Assembly (NCBI RefSeq): GCF_023028105.1
Contig: NZ_CP095493.1
Coordinates: forward strand, 62,001 to 126,000
Direction: 5' to 3'
DNA from: Halosolutus gelatinilyticus
GTDB taxonomy: Archaea; Halobacteriota; Halobacteria; Halobacteriales; Natrialbaceae
Length of the DNA: 64,000 bases
Part shown: in pieces, positions 40,237 through 48,596 of the stretch
Position numbering within the stretch: the first letter of the stretch is position 1
Layout of the letters: every line of letters starts with the position of its first letter
Position numbers and translations under genes: made by a program
Notes under the pieces: model-generated
The model's input: the letters and a program-made list of their open reading frames with translations, nothing else
Database searches by the model: none
Told to the model about the DNA's origin: nothing

Positions 40237-41526
40237 ATGCCCGGGATCCTCTGGAGGACAGTCGAACGACTGGGATACGTTTCCGCGGTCATTCTGGTGC
40301 TGGCGATCGGCGCCTACCAGGGAATCCAAACCGAGACGTTCAACGTCGACCTCGACTGGCTGGTGGTTCAGATTATCACCGTCGACGCCGTTCCGGCCAC
40401 GATCGCGTTTTCCACGCTCGTTACCCTGAGCGGCGTGATGCTCGCCCGCGAGGTCTACAGCGAACACGATCCCGACGAGCGCGTCCTAGACGGTCCTCGC
40501 GTCGCCGCTGTCGTTCCCGTGTACCGCGACGCTAACGTGATCGGGGAAAGCGTCGGGACGCTGTTGGAGTCGAACTACCGGAACCTCGAGATCGCCATCG
40601 TCGGCGAATCCGACGACGAGCCCACGCTCTCGGCCGCCCGCGAGTACGCCGACCACCCCGACGTACGGGTGCTGGTCAACCGCTATCCCGGGTCGAAAGC
40701 CGGCGCGATCAACGACGCCGTCGAGCGTCTCGAAGCCGACTACTTCGCGGCCTTCGACGTCGACGAGCGGATCGATCCGGACTTCATCCCGATCGCGATG
40801 TACCAGCTCACCGAAGCCGGTCAGGACGTTTTTCAGGCTCGGCGGGTCCCCCGGGTAACCGGGCCCGTGGAGGCGCTCGCCTACTGCGAGCGGCTGCTCT
40901 TTCACGCCAGCTACAAACTGGTCGAACCGCTGGGGTTTACGTACTGCCGGAGTTCCTCCTCGGCGTTCACCCGGGAGGCCTTCGAAACCGTCGATGGTCT
41001 CGATCACGTGCTGACCGAGGATATCGACTTCGCCCACAAGTGCTTCCGTGCGGGGCTTGCGGTCCGTCAGTCCCGGAGCGTCACCAACGAAATGGAGGCC
41101 CCGCACACGTTTCGCGATCTCTGGTACCAACGGAAACGCTGGCGGCTCGGCCACATCGAGCTATTCTTCAAGGCGGTGACCGGCGGCTACGAACGGGGCG
41201 GTCTGCGCGGAAAGCTGTCGACGGCGCGGATCGTGTTCAGTCTCGCGGCCAGCGTCTTCCTCGTCGCGCTCGCCGCGAAAGTGGCCGTGTTGCTCGTCCT
41301 CGATCTCGAGACCTTCTTCCTGCTTCCGTTCGCGGCGATCGCCCTCACGGTGGCGCCGGTCCTCTATCGGGATTACGAGGCGGGTCACGTCGTTACGCTC
41401 ACGCCGATGATGATGCTGGTGCCGCTGGTCTACCCCGGATTCGGGTTACTGACGATCCGCTGTGCGTTCGAGTACCTTCTCAGTTGGAACGGCGAGTGGT
41501 ACGAAGTCGAGAAAGCCGGCGCGTGA
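40237..41526 (+). CDS. Membrane family-2 glycosyltransferase
   Basis: This is a 429-residue membrane enzyme. Two N-terminal helices (residues ~8-30 and ~48-68) are followed by the GT-A domain: VAAVVPVYRDANVIGES, the DxD equivalent FDVDERIDPDF, the catalytic LTEDIDFAHK and the acceptor-site WYQRKRWRLGH. Three or more C-terminal helices follow (residues ~330-415). The QRKRW motif places it with processive GT2 enzymes, though the short C-terminal region may mean single-sugar transfer. It is divergent from the GH3 glycosidase. An in-frame ATG at 40186 adds 17 residues and cannot be excluded. Confidence 0.85.
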   Translation: MPGILWRTVERLGYVSAVILVLAIGAYQGIQTETFNVDLDWLVVQIITVDAVPATIAFSTLVTLSGVMLAREVYSEHDPDERVLDGPRVAAVVPVYRDANVIGESVGTLLESNYRNLEIAIVGESDDEPTLSAAREYADHPDVRVLVNRYPGSKAGAINDAVERLEADYFAAFDVDERIDPDFIPIAMYQLTEAGQDVFQARRVPRVTGPVEALAYCERLLFHASYKLVEPLGFTYCRSSSSAFTREAFETVDGLDHVLTEDIDFAHKCFRAGLAVRQSRSVTNEMEAPHTFRDLWYQRKRWRLGHIELFFKAVTGGYERGGLRGKLSTARIVFSLAASVFLVALAAKVAVLLVLDLETFFLLPFAAIALTVAPVLYRDYEAGHVVTLTPMMMLVPLVYPGFGLLTIRCAFEYLLSWNGEWYEVEKAGA

Positions 41527-41547
41527 GAGAGGGCGTTCGGTGCAACG

Positions 41548-42057
41548 CTACGGCCGGTCCTCCCGTTCGACGGCGGTTTCGTTTTCGGTTCGCGGTCTCT
41601 CGCTCGACGAACCGCCGCTCATCACCCGCTCCATCTCGGCCTCGAATTCGTCGTCGTCGATCTCGCCCGCGACGTACCGTTCCCTGAGGCGCCGTTTACG
41701 GTCTTCGCGCGTCGGTTCCACGGTCTCCGAGATGTCGAGCCGTCGCAGGAGCGGAGACGTCCGTTCGAGCCGCTCGACGACCGCGACCAATCGATCGCTT
41801 CGAGGCAGTGACGCGCTCCGAAGGACGGAGACGACGGTTGCGGCGAGAAACGCTCCCGCGAGGAGTCCGAGGGCGAGCGCAACCACCACCCACTCGGCCG
41901 CTTCTCCAAGCATCGCCAACAGGACGGCCTCCTCGCCGTAGTACGCGTTTCCGGATAGCACCGACAGCGCATCCAGTACGCCTATCAATCCGACACCGAC
42001 CAACAGCACTCCGGTGATCACGAATCCACCGAAGTACAGCCAGTGGCGAGATGCCAT
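41548..42057 (-). CDS. SHOCT-domain membrane protein
   Basis: This is a 169-residue protein with two N-terminal membrane helices (residues ~8-30, FGGFVITGVLLVGVGLIGVL, and ~50-75). A cytoplasmic linker is followed by a SHOCT motif near the C terminus: DRKRRLRERYVAGEIDDDEFEAEM. SHOCT motifs are short oligomerisation elements found at the ends of many prokaryotic membrane proteins. The tail is acidic. Function is unknown. The ATG at 42057 (MASRHWLYFGG) is preferred over a start 13 codons upstream. It diverges from the HtrA gene with an inverted repeat in between. Confidence 0.75.
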   Translation of the reverse strand: MASRHWLYFGGFVITGVLLVGVGLIGVLDALSVLSGNAYYGEEAVLLAMLGEAAEWVVVALALGLLAGAFLAATVVSVLRSASLPRSDRLVAVVERLERTSPLLRRLDISETVEPTREDRKRRLRERYVAGEIDDDEFEAEMERVMSGGSSSERPRTENETAVEREDRP

Positions 42058-42132
42058 GCGTCGATATCGGTTCCGGGGGAAAGTAAACGTACGCACATTC
42101 GTCGACGGCCGGTTCGACCGACCTGACGCTTA

Positions 42133-42158
42133 CAGTTCGGGGATCGAATCCCGAACTG
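42133..42158. promoter_or_regulatory. Inverted repeat in a divergent promoter region
   Basis: Cagttcggg at 42133-42141 and cccgaactg at 42150-42158 are perfect 9-bp inverted repeats separated by eight bases. They sit midway between the SHOCT gene start (42057, minus) and the HtrA gene start (42221, plus). The placement suits a dimeric repressor or activator site, but an RNA hairpin is also possible. Confidence 0.4.
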
Positions 42159-42220
42159 AACGCGCGACCCACATTACAACCAAAAAATAGACAGATATTC
42201 GCTACAAATAGTTCACGTCG

Positions 42221-43315
42221 ATGCAACGAGGGTCCACTAGCCGTCGGACGCTCCTCAAATTCGGCAGCATCGCCCTCGCGACCGGTCTTGCGGGTTGTAA
42301 CGATCGATCGCCCCCTGCCGATACGTCCCCGGGACAGGCCGACAATCGATCGACGGAGACGCGACCGCAGGCGGATGGTAGCGTGTACACGCAGGTCTAC
42401 CGGGAGACGATCTCGTCCGTCGTACTGGTTCGGACGAGCCAGGGCCAGGGGACCGGATTCCTGTACGACGACGCCCACGTCGTAACGAACGCTCACGTCG
42501 TCGGGAGTGCGCGTACCACCCAACTTCGATTCGACGACGGAACGTGGTCTCCCGGCGAGGTTCGCGGAACCGATGTTCACAGCGACCTCGCGGCCATCAG
42601 ACTCGACTCGCCGCCCGACTCGGCGACGCCGCTTTCGTTCGCCCAGAACCGGCCCGTCATCGGTCAGGAAGTCGTCGCCATCGGGAACCCCTACAATCTC
42701 GACGGCACCGTTACGACGGGCGTCGTAAGCGGGACGGACCGGTTGATTCCGTCCCCTGGCGAATATCTGATCCCGGACGCAATCCAGACGGATGCGGCGA
42801 TAAATCCGGGCAACAGCGGCGGTCCGTTGATGTCCGTCGACGGAACGGTTATCGGCGTCGTCAATTCCAAGCGCGGCGATAACATCGCCTTCGGGATCTC
42901 GGCGGCTCTCACGCAGCGTGTCGTTCCGCGACTCATCGAACGCGGGGACTACGAGCACGCCTACATGGGCGCCTCGTTCGAGGCCATTACGCCGACGATC
43001 GCCGAGGCGAACGAGGTAGGCGATCGCCGCGGGTTGCTAGTGGTCGAGACCGTCGACGGCGGACCCGCCGATGGCCCGTTACGACAGAGCGAGGGGCGAC
43101 TTATCGACGGAAACCGAGTTCCGGTCGGGGGAGATATCCTCCTCGCAGTCGACGGGACCGAGGTGAGTTCGCTCGAAGACGTGGCGAGTTACATGTCGCT
43201 CGAGACGCAGCCAGGCGATGCGGTACGACTGACCGTGCTACGGGACGGAGCCGAGCGGACCGTCGAACTGACGCTCGAGTCTCGTCCGACGCGTTCCCGG
43301 TCACCGCTTCGATAA
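42221..43315 (+). CDS. HtrA/DegP-type serine protease, Tat lipoprotein
   Basis: This is a 364-residue exported protease. The Tat signal SRRTLLKFGSIALATG (residues 7-22) leads to a lipobox LAGC with Cys26 as the lipid anchor, so it sits outside the membrane. The trypsin-like domain carries the triad His92 (VVTNAHVVG), Asp122 (VHSDLAAI) and Ser199 (NPGNSGGPL). A C-terminal PDZ domain (residues ~250-350, VPVGGDILLAVDGTEVSSLEDV) binds exposed tails. HtrA proteins degrade or chaperone misfolded secreted proteins under stress. Length and order match bacterial HtrA with one PDZ. It is not in an operon. Confidence 0.93.
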   Translation: MQRGSTSRRTLLKFGSIALATGLAGCNDRSPPADTSPGQADNRSTETRPQADGSVYTQVYRETISSVVLVRTSQGQGTGFLYDDAHVVTNAHVVGSARTTQLRFDDGTWSPGEVRGTDVHSDLAAIRLDSPPDSATPLSFAQNRPVIGQEVVAIGNPYNLDGTVTTGVVSGTDRLIPSPGEYLIPDAIQTDAAINPGNSGGPLMSVDGTVIGVVNSKRGDNIAFGISAALTQRVVPRLIERGDYEHAYMGASFEAITPTIAEANEVGDRRGLLVVETVDGGPADGPLRQSEGRLIDGNRVPVGGDILLAVDGTEVSSLEDVASYMSLETQPGDAVRLTVLRDGAERTVELTLESRPTRSRSPLR

Positions 43316-43525
43316 TCGGCCGAGACCGCACCTCTATCGGGTACGCGAGTTGTCGATCGAACGGCCCGTCCGTTCGACCGGCTGATCGCCCTCGAAGTCG
43401 ACCTCGCCCAGCGGCATCGCCGCGCCGACGAGACGATCGTCGGTCAGACGGCGTTCTCGGCGCCGCTCGATAAACGCGTGTCCGACGTCGGCGACGATTC
43501 CGCTACCGATCACCGGTCGGGGGCG

Positions 43526-44344
43526 TCAAATGATGACCGCTCCCTCCACGAGCAACTCCCGTTCCGTTCGCTCGGCCTCTGTCCCCTCCGTGACCAGGGT
43601 CGGCTCGTCGACGGATTCCTCGAATCGATTTCGATCGGGTTCGACGCGTTCGAGCATCGCGGAGAACGTCGTTCCCCGACGCCCTTCCGCCGACACGATG
43701 CCGCCGTACTTTCGCTCCTCGAACGTGCTCTCGTCGGGATCGGGAAACTTCTCGCGGATGCGCTGTGCGGTCTCTCTGATGTACGCCGCCGCCTCCTTCT
43801 GCGAGTAACTGCTGTCGTTGTGGTACGTTTCGGCGTGTTCGTCCTCGAGTTCCTCCTGTAAGTGCTCCGGCGACTCGTAGCGAACGGCGTCTGCCGTCGT
43901 GCGGCCGGTGGCGAACCGGATATTCACCGTGAAGCTGTCGGGATAGCGCAAAATGATGGGGAAAAAGATCACGTCCGTGACGGTCGTCCGCTGTTGGATC
44001 CGCCACAGCGCCTCCTGGTAGTAGGACGTGAGTTCGCCGAGCCGATCGTTCCGCTCGCCGCGGAAGTACGCCATCGCGATCTCTCCGTGGTCGTCCCCCG
44101 CGATGCGGCGGAGCCGTCGCTCGAAACTCTCGGCCAGGCGATCGAGCTCCGCCTCGTAGGCGTCCAGCAGCGACACGTCGGGATCCGCGAGCAGGGCCGC
44201 CTTTCGCTCGCGGGCGTCCGCCACGGCCATCATGTTCTCGTGGAACACCCGCTCGGCGGCCGCGTCCGGGAGCGGCGTTCTGACCGCTCGCCGGTGCAGA
44301 ACCTTCGCGTCCCCGTTGAAGCGCCGTCGCTGATCGCCGCTCAT
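43526..44344 (-). CDS. Hypothetical haloarchaeal protein of 272 residues
   Basis: This is a soluble, charged protein with no recognised domain. The first ~130 residues are helical and charged (LLDAYEAELDRLAESFERRLRRI). The middle has a hydrophobic strand pair, VTDVIFFPIILRYPDSFTVNIRFATG, and the last third includes KEAAAYIRETAQRIREKFPDP and an acidic tail. No signal peptide, membrane helix or metal motif is visible. Codon use and acidity are typical of the host, so it is very likely translated. It has no operon partner; the HMA-domain gene lies 193 bp further right on the same strand. Confidence 0.65.
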   Translation of the reverse strand: MSGDQRRRFNGDAKVLHRRAVRTPLPDAAAERVFHENMMAVADARERKAALLADPDVSLLDAYEAELDRLAESFERRLRRIAGDDHGEIAMAYFRGERNDRLGELTSYYQEALWRIQQRTTVTDVIFFPIILRYPDSFTVNIRFATGRTTADAVRYESPEHLQEELEDEHAETYHNDSSYSQKEAAAYIRETAQRIREKFPDPDESTFEERKYGGIVSAEGRRGTTFSAMLERVEPDRNRFEESVDEPTLVTEGTEAERTERELLVEGAVII

Positions 44345-44537
44345 TCAGGGGTGTACTAGGCGTGACGTGCTATTAATCGGTCGGATCTCGCACCGCGTTC
44401 GATCGGCGAAAAAAGGCCTCTCGATTCTCGTCGCGGTCGGTTGCTCGCCGGTCTGTCCCCGATCGACGACGGATGATCGACGGGCATCGTCCGGTGGGGA
44501 GTGCGTCGAGGATTTTCGTCCGGAGAATCCGGACGAG

Positions 44538-44747
44538 CTATCCGACGAACTCGTATCCGGCGTCGCGTACCGCGTCGCCGATCGTCCTCTCGTCGACGTC
44601 GTCGTCGACGCCCACTTCGACGGTTTCAGCGTCGTGGTCGGCGTCCACGCGACGGACGCCGTCGACGCCCTCCAGGGCGGTTTCGACGGTTCGTTCGCAG
44701 CGGGCACAGGACGTTCCCGAAACGGCGATCGTCTGTCGATCGGACAT
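44538..44747 (-). CDS. Heavy-metal-associated (HMA) domain protein, CopZ-like
   Basis: This 69-residue cytosolic protein is a single ferredoxin-like HMA domain. The metal-binding pair is in VSGTSCARCERTVE (Cys14 and Cys17), with GT-S in place of the usual GM-T/H; the fold-end VRDAGYEFV is present. Such proteins carry Cu(I) to P1B ATPases. A P1B-type ATPase lies 3.9 kb to the right (48597-51233), but that protein has lost expected cysteines, so a functional pairing is uncertain. Confidence 0.85.
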   Translation of the reverse strand: MSDRQTIAVSGTSCARCERTVETALEGVDGVRRVDADHDAETVEVGVDDDVDERTIGDAVRDAGYEFVG

Positions 44748-44876
44748 ACGCGACGATCAGAGTTTCGAAGGGATGACCCTTGCGGCGACATCCCAGCAGG
44801 TGAGTCGCTTCGCGGACGGCTCACCCTCGCGACCGAATCGGTCGGGACGAGCGGACGTGCCGATCGAACCGATCGC

Positions 44877-46025
44877 TCACTCGAGTTCCGCGAGCCGTTT
44901 GGTCTCCCGTTCGAGTTCCGCCCCCTGAAGCGTCGATCGCATGTACTCGATCGATCGGTCGTACCGCTCGCGCTCGACGGGGTGCGGCGTGCCGTCCTTG
45001 CCGCCGTGGGCGTACGCGTACTTCGCCGGGTCCTCGCGGGAGCTCTCGGCGTCGTAGACGAGTTCGCCGATCAGCGCGAGCGCCCGGAGGGAGCCGGGGC
45101 CGATCCCGTCGAGTCCAACGAGTTCCTCGTAGTCTGCGGGCTGGTACTCGTAGGCGTTTCGGAGCCGTTCGAAGGCCTTCTCGGAGAGATCGGCTTCGTG
45201 CAGGTCGTGGTGGCTCGGCATCGTCAACGCGGGATCGCGATCGAGCGCGCGCCGAACGGCTCCCCCGTCCTCCGTGTTCGTTTCCGTGGAACCGGTTCCC
45301 GACGAGGCGCCCGCGCCGAAGTCGGCCAGCGATCGCTGCCCTTGCAACTCGCGTTTGAGATGAATCGGGTCGTCTCGCACGAGATCGACGGAGACGGCGC
45401 GGGTCTCTGCAGAGGCGGCCGCCGTCAAATCGAGCGGATCCGACCGCCGCTCCTGGGCACAGATCGCCGCCTGCGGCTCCTCGACGAAGCTGTCGACGCC
45501 CTCGGCGAGCCAGTGGTACCGCCGCGCGGTCGAGTCGCCCATCCCCTGCTGGACGACGCACCACGATCCCGACTCCGAGATCGCCATCGTGTGGTGGTAG
45601 AGGGTGTAGCCGTCCTGGACGCAGCCGTTGTCCACCGCCGCGCTCAGCCGCGAGGTCCGCTTCAGTTCGTCGCGCGTTCGCGAGGGGAGATCCAGCGCGG
45701 TGCCGTCGATCTCGTCGGGAGTCCGTCGTGACTGCGCCCCCTTCCCGCCGACCACGACGACGCCGTGTCGGTACGGCGAGAGGGTCTCCTTCAGCGCGCC
45801 CATCGTCGTCGTCGTGACGCCGGAGGAGTGCCAGTCGAAGCCGATGACGCAGCCGAGCGCCTGGAACCAGTACGGGTCCGCGAGCCGCCGGAGGAGTTCG
45901 TCCCGGCCGTACTCTTCGACGATCGCCGACGCGATCGCGTCGCTCAGGTCGACCATGCGATCGAAGAGCCACGGCGGGGCCGACCCCGTGTGCAGCGGGA
46001 GGTCGGCGCTTGCGCGTCGGTCCAT
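44877..46025 (-). CDS. DUF763 family protein
   Basis: This 382-residue soluble protein matches the archaeal/bacterial DUF763 family: DLPLHTGSAPPWLFDRMVDL at the N terminus, PYWFQALGCVIGFDWHSSGVTT, then KGAQSRRTPDEI and YTLYHHTMAISESGSWCVVQQGM. The region ELVGLDGIGPGSLRALALIGELVY (residues ~300-325) contains a helix-hairpin-helix, suggesting nucleic-acid binding. The last ~60 residues follow RDDPAKYAYAHGGKDGTPHPV-type conservation. Biochemical function is unknown. It diverges from the FetA-type gene. Confidence 0.88.
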   Translation of the reverse strand: MDRRASADLPLHTGSAPPWLFDRMVDLSDAIASAIVEEYGRDELLRRLADPYWFQALGCVIGFDWHSSGVTTTTMGALKETLSPYRHGVVVVGGKGAQSRRTPDEIDGTALDLPSRTRDELKRTSRLSAAVDNGCVQDGYTLYHHTMAISESGSWCVVQQGMGDSTARRYHWLAEGVDSFVEEPQAAICAQERRSDPLDLTAAASAETRAVSVDLVRDDPIHLKRELQGQRSLADFGAGASSGTGSTETNTEDGGAVRRALDRDPALTMPSHHDLHEADLSEKAFERLRNAYEYQPADYEELVGLDGIGPGSLRALALIGELVYDAESSREDPAKYAYAHGGKDGTPHPVERERYDRSIEYMRSTLQGAELERETKRLAELE

Positions 46026-46189
46026 CGGCGATCGGGTACGCGCCGAAGGAATAAGAGGACCCGCCGCGGGCCGAAAGTGGTGCCGACTCGGCCGAACGGG
46101 ATCGATGGTACGCCTGATCCGCGATCCCCTTCCGATCGCCCGCCGTTGCCGGGCACTGCTTTTCCGTCTCTGCCGCGTACTCGGCGTAA

Positions 46190-46861
46190 ATGCCGCCGAA
46201 ACTCGAAACCGAGGATCTCACGCGGGTCGCCGACGGCGAACGGCTCGTCGACGGCGTCTCGCTGGCCGTCCTCGAGTCGGAGGTCCTCGCGGTCGTCGGG
46301 CCCTCGGGCGCGGGGAAGTCGTCGTTTCTCCGACTGCTCAATCGCCTCGACGAACCGACTGGAGGAACCGTCTACCTCGACGGAACGGACTACCGGTCGA
46401 TCGAGCCGCAGTCGCTGCGGCGCCGAGTCGGCTTCGTTCCGCAGCAGCCGGCGCTTCGCGAGGGGACCGTCCGCGAGAACGCGACGCTCGCGTACCGGCT
46501 GTGCGACGAGCCGATCGACGACGAGCGCGTTCGGCGGCTGCTCGCGGCGGTCGACCTCGAGGGCTACGCCGATCGGCCCGTCGACACCCTCTCCGGCGGC
46601 GAACGCCAGCGCGTGTCGCTCGTGCGGACGCTGGTGACCGAACCCGAGGTCCTGCTTCTCGACGAACCGACCGCCAGCCTCGACGCCGACACCGAGGCCA
46701 GCATCGAGCGGCTGCTGTCGGGGCTCATCGACGACTACGATCTCACCTGCCTGCTCGTGACCCACGATCAGGATCAGGCGCGGCGGCTCGGCGATCGCGT
46801 CGCCCGGTTCGAGGGCGGCGAGGTGACGGGGATCGGGACGCCGGCGGAGGTGTTGGCGTGA
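46190..46861 (+). CDS. ABC transporter ATP-binding protein, FetA-like
   Basis: This is a 223-residue cytoplasmic ATPase: Walker A GPSGAGKSS (residues ~36-44), Q-loop VPQQPALREG, signature LSGGERQR, Walker B VLLLDEPTASLD and H-loop VTHDQDQA. Its stop overlaps the GTG start of the next gene, a UPF0014/FetB-type permease, so the pair forms a complete exporter. The Escherichia coli homologue FetAB (YbbLM) is linked to iron export and peroxide resistance; plant STAR1/STAR2 to aluminium tolerance. Substrate here is inferred only. Confidence 0.85.
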   Translation: MPPKLETEDLTRVADGERLVDGVSLAVLESEVLAVVGPSGAGKSSFLRLLNRLDEPTGGTVYLDGTDYRSIEPQSLRRRVGFVPQQPALREGTVRENATLAYRLCDEPIDDERVRRLLAAVDLEGYADRPVDTLSGGERQRVSLVRTLVTEPEVLLLDEPTASLDADTEASIERLLSGLIDDYDLTCLLVTHDQDQARRLGDRVARFEGGEVTGIGTPAEVLA

Positions 46862-47724
46862 CAGCTCGGATCGCGCCCGCTCCGACGGCGCTCGCCCCGA
46901 TTGTAACCGGCCCGATCGAACAGGTCATCCGCCAGGCGACCGATCCGGCCGTCGCGTGGGGATTCCTGCAGATCGCCGTCGCCGCCGCGCTGGTTGCGGC
47001 CGTTCTCGGCATCGCGACGGTCCGGCGGTTCGACTTTCAGCGGGAGGTCGGCTCAGCGATGGGGAGGGGTTTTCTCCAGATCCTCGCCGCGGGATCGGTC
47101 ATCGGCGTGTTGCTCACGGCGCACCTGGCGTGGGCGGGGCTCGTGCTGGCGTTCATGGTGGCCGCGGCGGCGTGGATCTCCCACGAACGCGCCGCGGCGA
47201 TCCCCGGCGCCTTTCGGGCCTCGCTGGTCTCGATCGCGATCGGCGCGGGAGCGGTCATCGCCGCCATGACGATCGCCGGCGCGATCGAACCGACGATGCG
47301 CGACCTGATCGTCGTCGGCAGCATGATCATCGCGATGGCGATGAAGACGAACTCGCTCGCGCTCGATCGGTTCGCGAGCGAACTCGCCGCGAACCGCGCG
47401 GAGATCGAGGCGGTCCTGAGCCTCGGCGTGCCGCCCCAGCGGGCGATCGAACCGCACGTGTCGACGAGCGTCTACGGGTCGTTGATCCCGATTATCGACC
47501 GGACCAAGAGCCTCGGCATCGTCTCGATCCCGGGGCTGATGGCCGGGATGGTCATCGCCGGCGCGAACCCGATCTACGCCGCCCAGTACCAGTTCGCCAT
47601 CATGATGATGCTGTTCGCGGCCGGCGGGCTGACGACGATGCTGAGCACGTACCTGATCAGCGGGTACGCCTTCACGGCGGCCCAACAGCTCGATCCCGAC
47701 GTGCTCCGGGCGGCGGAGTCGTAG
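46858..47724 (+). CDS. UPF0014/FetB-type ABC permease
   Basis: This 288-residue membrane protein has seven predicted helices and UPF0014 hallmarks: VRRFDFQREVGSAMGRGFLQ, then VGSMIIAMAMKTNSLALDRF, VLSLGVPPQRAIEPHVSTSV and the long IPGLMAGMVIAGANPIYAA. The translation start is a GTG at 46858, sharing four bases (GTGA) with the FetA-like stop. With the ATPase it forms a metal (probably iron) exporter in the cytoplasmic membrane. Confidence 0.88.
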   Translation: MTARIAPAPTALAPIVTGPIEQVIRQATDPAVAWGFLQIAVAAALVAAVLGIATVRRFDFQREVGSAMGRGFLQILAAGSVIGVLLTAHLAWAGLVLAFMVAAAAWISHERAAAIPGAFRASLVSIAIGAGAVIAAMTIAGAIEPTMRDLIVVGSMIIAMAMKTNSLALDRFASELAANRAEIEAVLSLGVPPQRAIEPHVSTSVYGSLIPIIDRTKSLGIVSIPGLMAGMVIAGANPIYAAQYQFAIMMMLFAAGGLTTMLSTYLISGYAFTAAQQLDPDVLRAAES

Positions 47725-47837
47725 CCCGGGTAACGGAGTCGTATCCCGGTCGCGGAGCCCGTCGAATCGTCCTTCGCCGCCGACAGTCTCCACGCGCGAT
47801 ACCAATCTTCATCCACGTCTGACGGCTACTAGGCCCC

Positions 47838-48569
47838 ATGAGTTCGGAGACGCACTACGACGTCGCGATCGTCGGCGGCGGCGTCGCGGGAACCTCGGCG
47901 AGCATTTTCACGGCCCGACACGGCCTCGATACCGTCGTGCTCTCCGCCGGAGGATCGCTCCTCCGCCGGAACGCACACCTCGAAAACTACCCCGGCTTCC
48001 CCGCCGGCGTCAACTCGCGACTCCTCCTCGAAATGATGGTCGATCAGGCCGAGCGGAGCGGCGCCGAGAGACGCGACGCGGAGGTTACGGCGATCGAGTC
48101 GACCGACGAGGGGTTCGCGATCGAGACGGCATCAGGCGAACGGCTGACGGCCGACGCCGTCATCGCGGCCACGAAGAACCGGACCGATTACCTGGCCGAC
48201 CTCGACGGCGTGACCATCATCCAGCGCGGGAAGGAGTACGTCGAGACCGACGAGCGGGGCCGAACCGGCGTCGAGGGCCTCTACGCGGCGGGGAGACTCG
48301 CGGGGAAAGCCCACCAGACGGTCATCGCCGCCGGTCACGGCGCCGAGGTCGCCGTGACGGTACTCGAGGATCACGAGCGCGGCTTCTACCACGACTGGGT
48401 CGCTCCCGAGCGGTACTTCTCCGGGCGCGGGATCAACGTGCCGCCGGGGATCGAAGAGATCGACGAGGACGAACGCAGACGGCGGGAAGCGGAGTCGATC
48501 GAGGTTATGCGCGAGTACTTCGACGAGCCGCATCCCGACGAGCCGGAGCAGCATCCGGACGTGCAGTAA
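47838..48569 (+). CDS. FAD-dependent oxidoreductase, thioredoxin-reductase-like but truncated
   Basis: This is a 243-residue flavoprotein. The N-terminal dinucleotide fold VAIVGGGVAGTSASIFTARHG binds FAD, and GLYAAGRLAGKAHQTVIAAGHGAEVA is the second FAD motif of the thioredoxin-reductase family. The NADPH-binding domain and the CxxC disulfide are absent, and the protein is ~80 residues shorter than thioredoxin reductase. The C-terminal ~60 residues are an acidic extension with HDWVAPERYFSGRGINVPPG. It may be a monodomain flavoprotein of unknown substrate. It sits between metal-transport genes. Confidence 0.8.
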   Translation: MSSETHYDVAIVGGGVAGTSASIFTARHGLDTVVLSAGGSLLRRNAHLENYPGFPAGVNSRLLLEMMVDQAERSGAERRDAEVTAIESTDEGFAIETASGERLTADAVIAATKNRTDYLADLDGVTIIQRGKEYVETDERGRTGVEGLYAAGRLAGKAHQTVIAAGHGAEVAVTVLEDHERGFYHDWVAPERYFSGRGINVPPGIEEIDEDERRRREAESIEVMREYFDEPHPDEPEQHPDVQ

Positions 48570-48596
48570 TCCGGGCCGGTCCGCGGTGCGGAGCGC

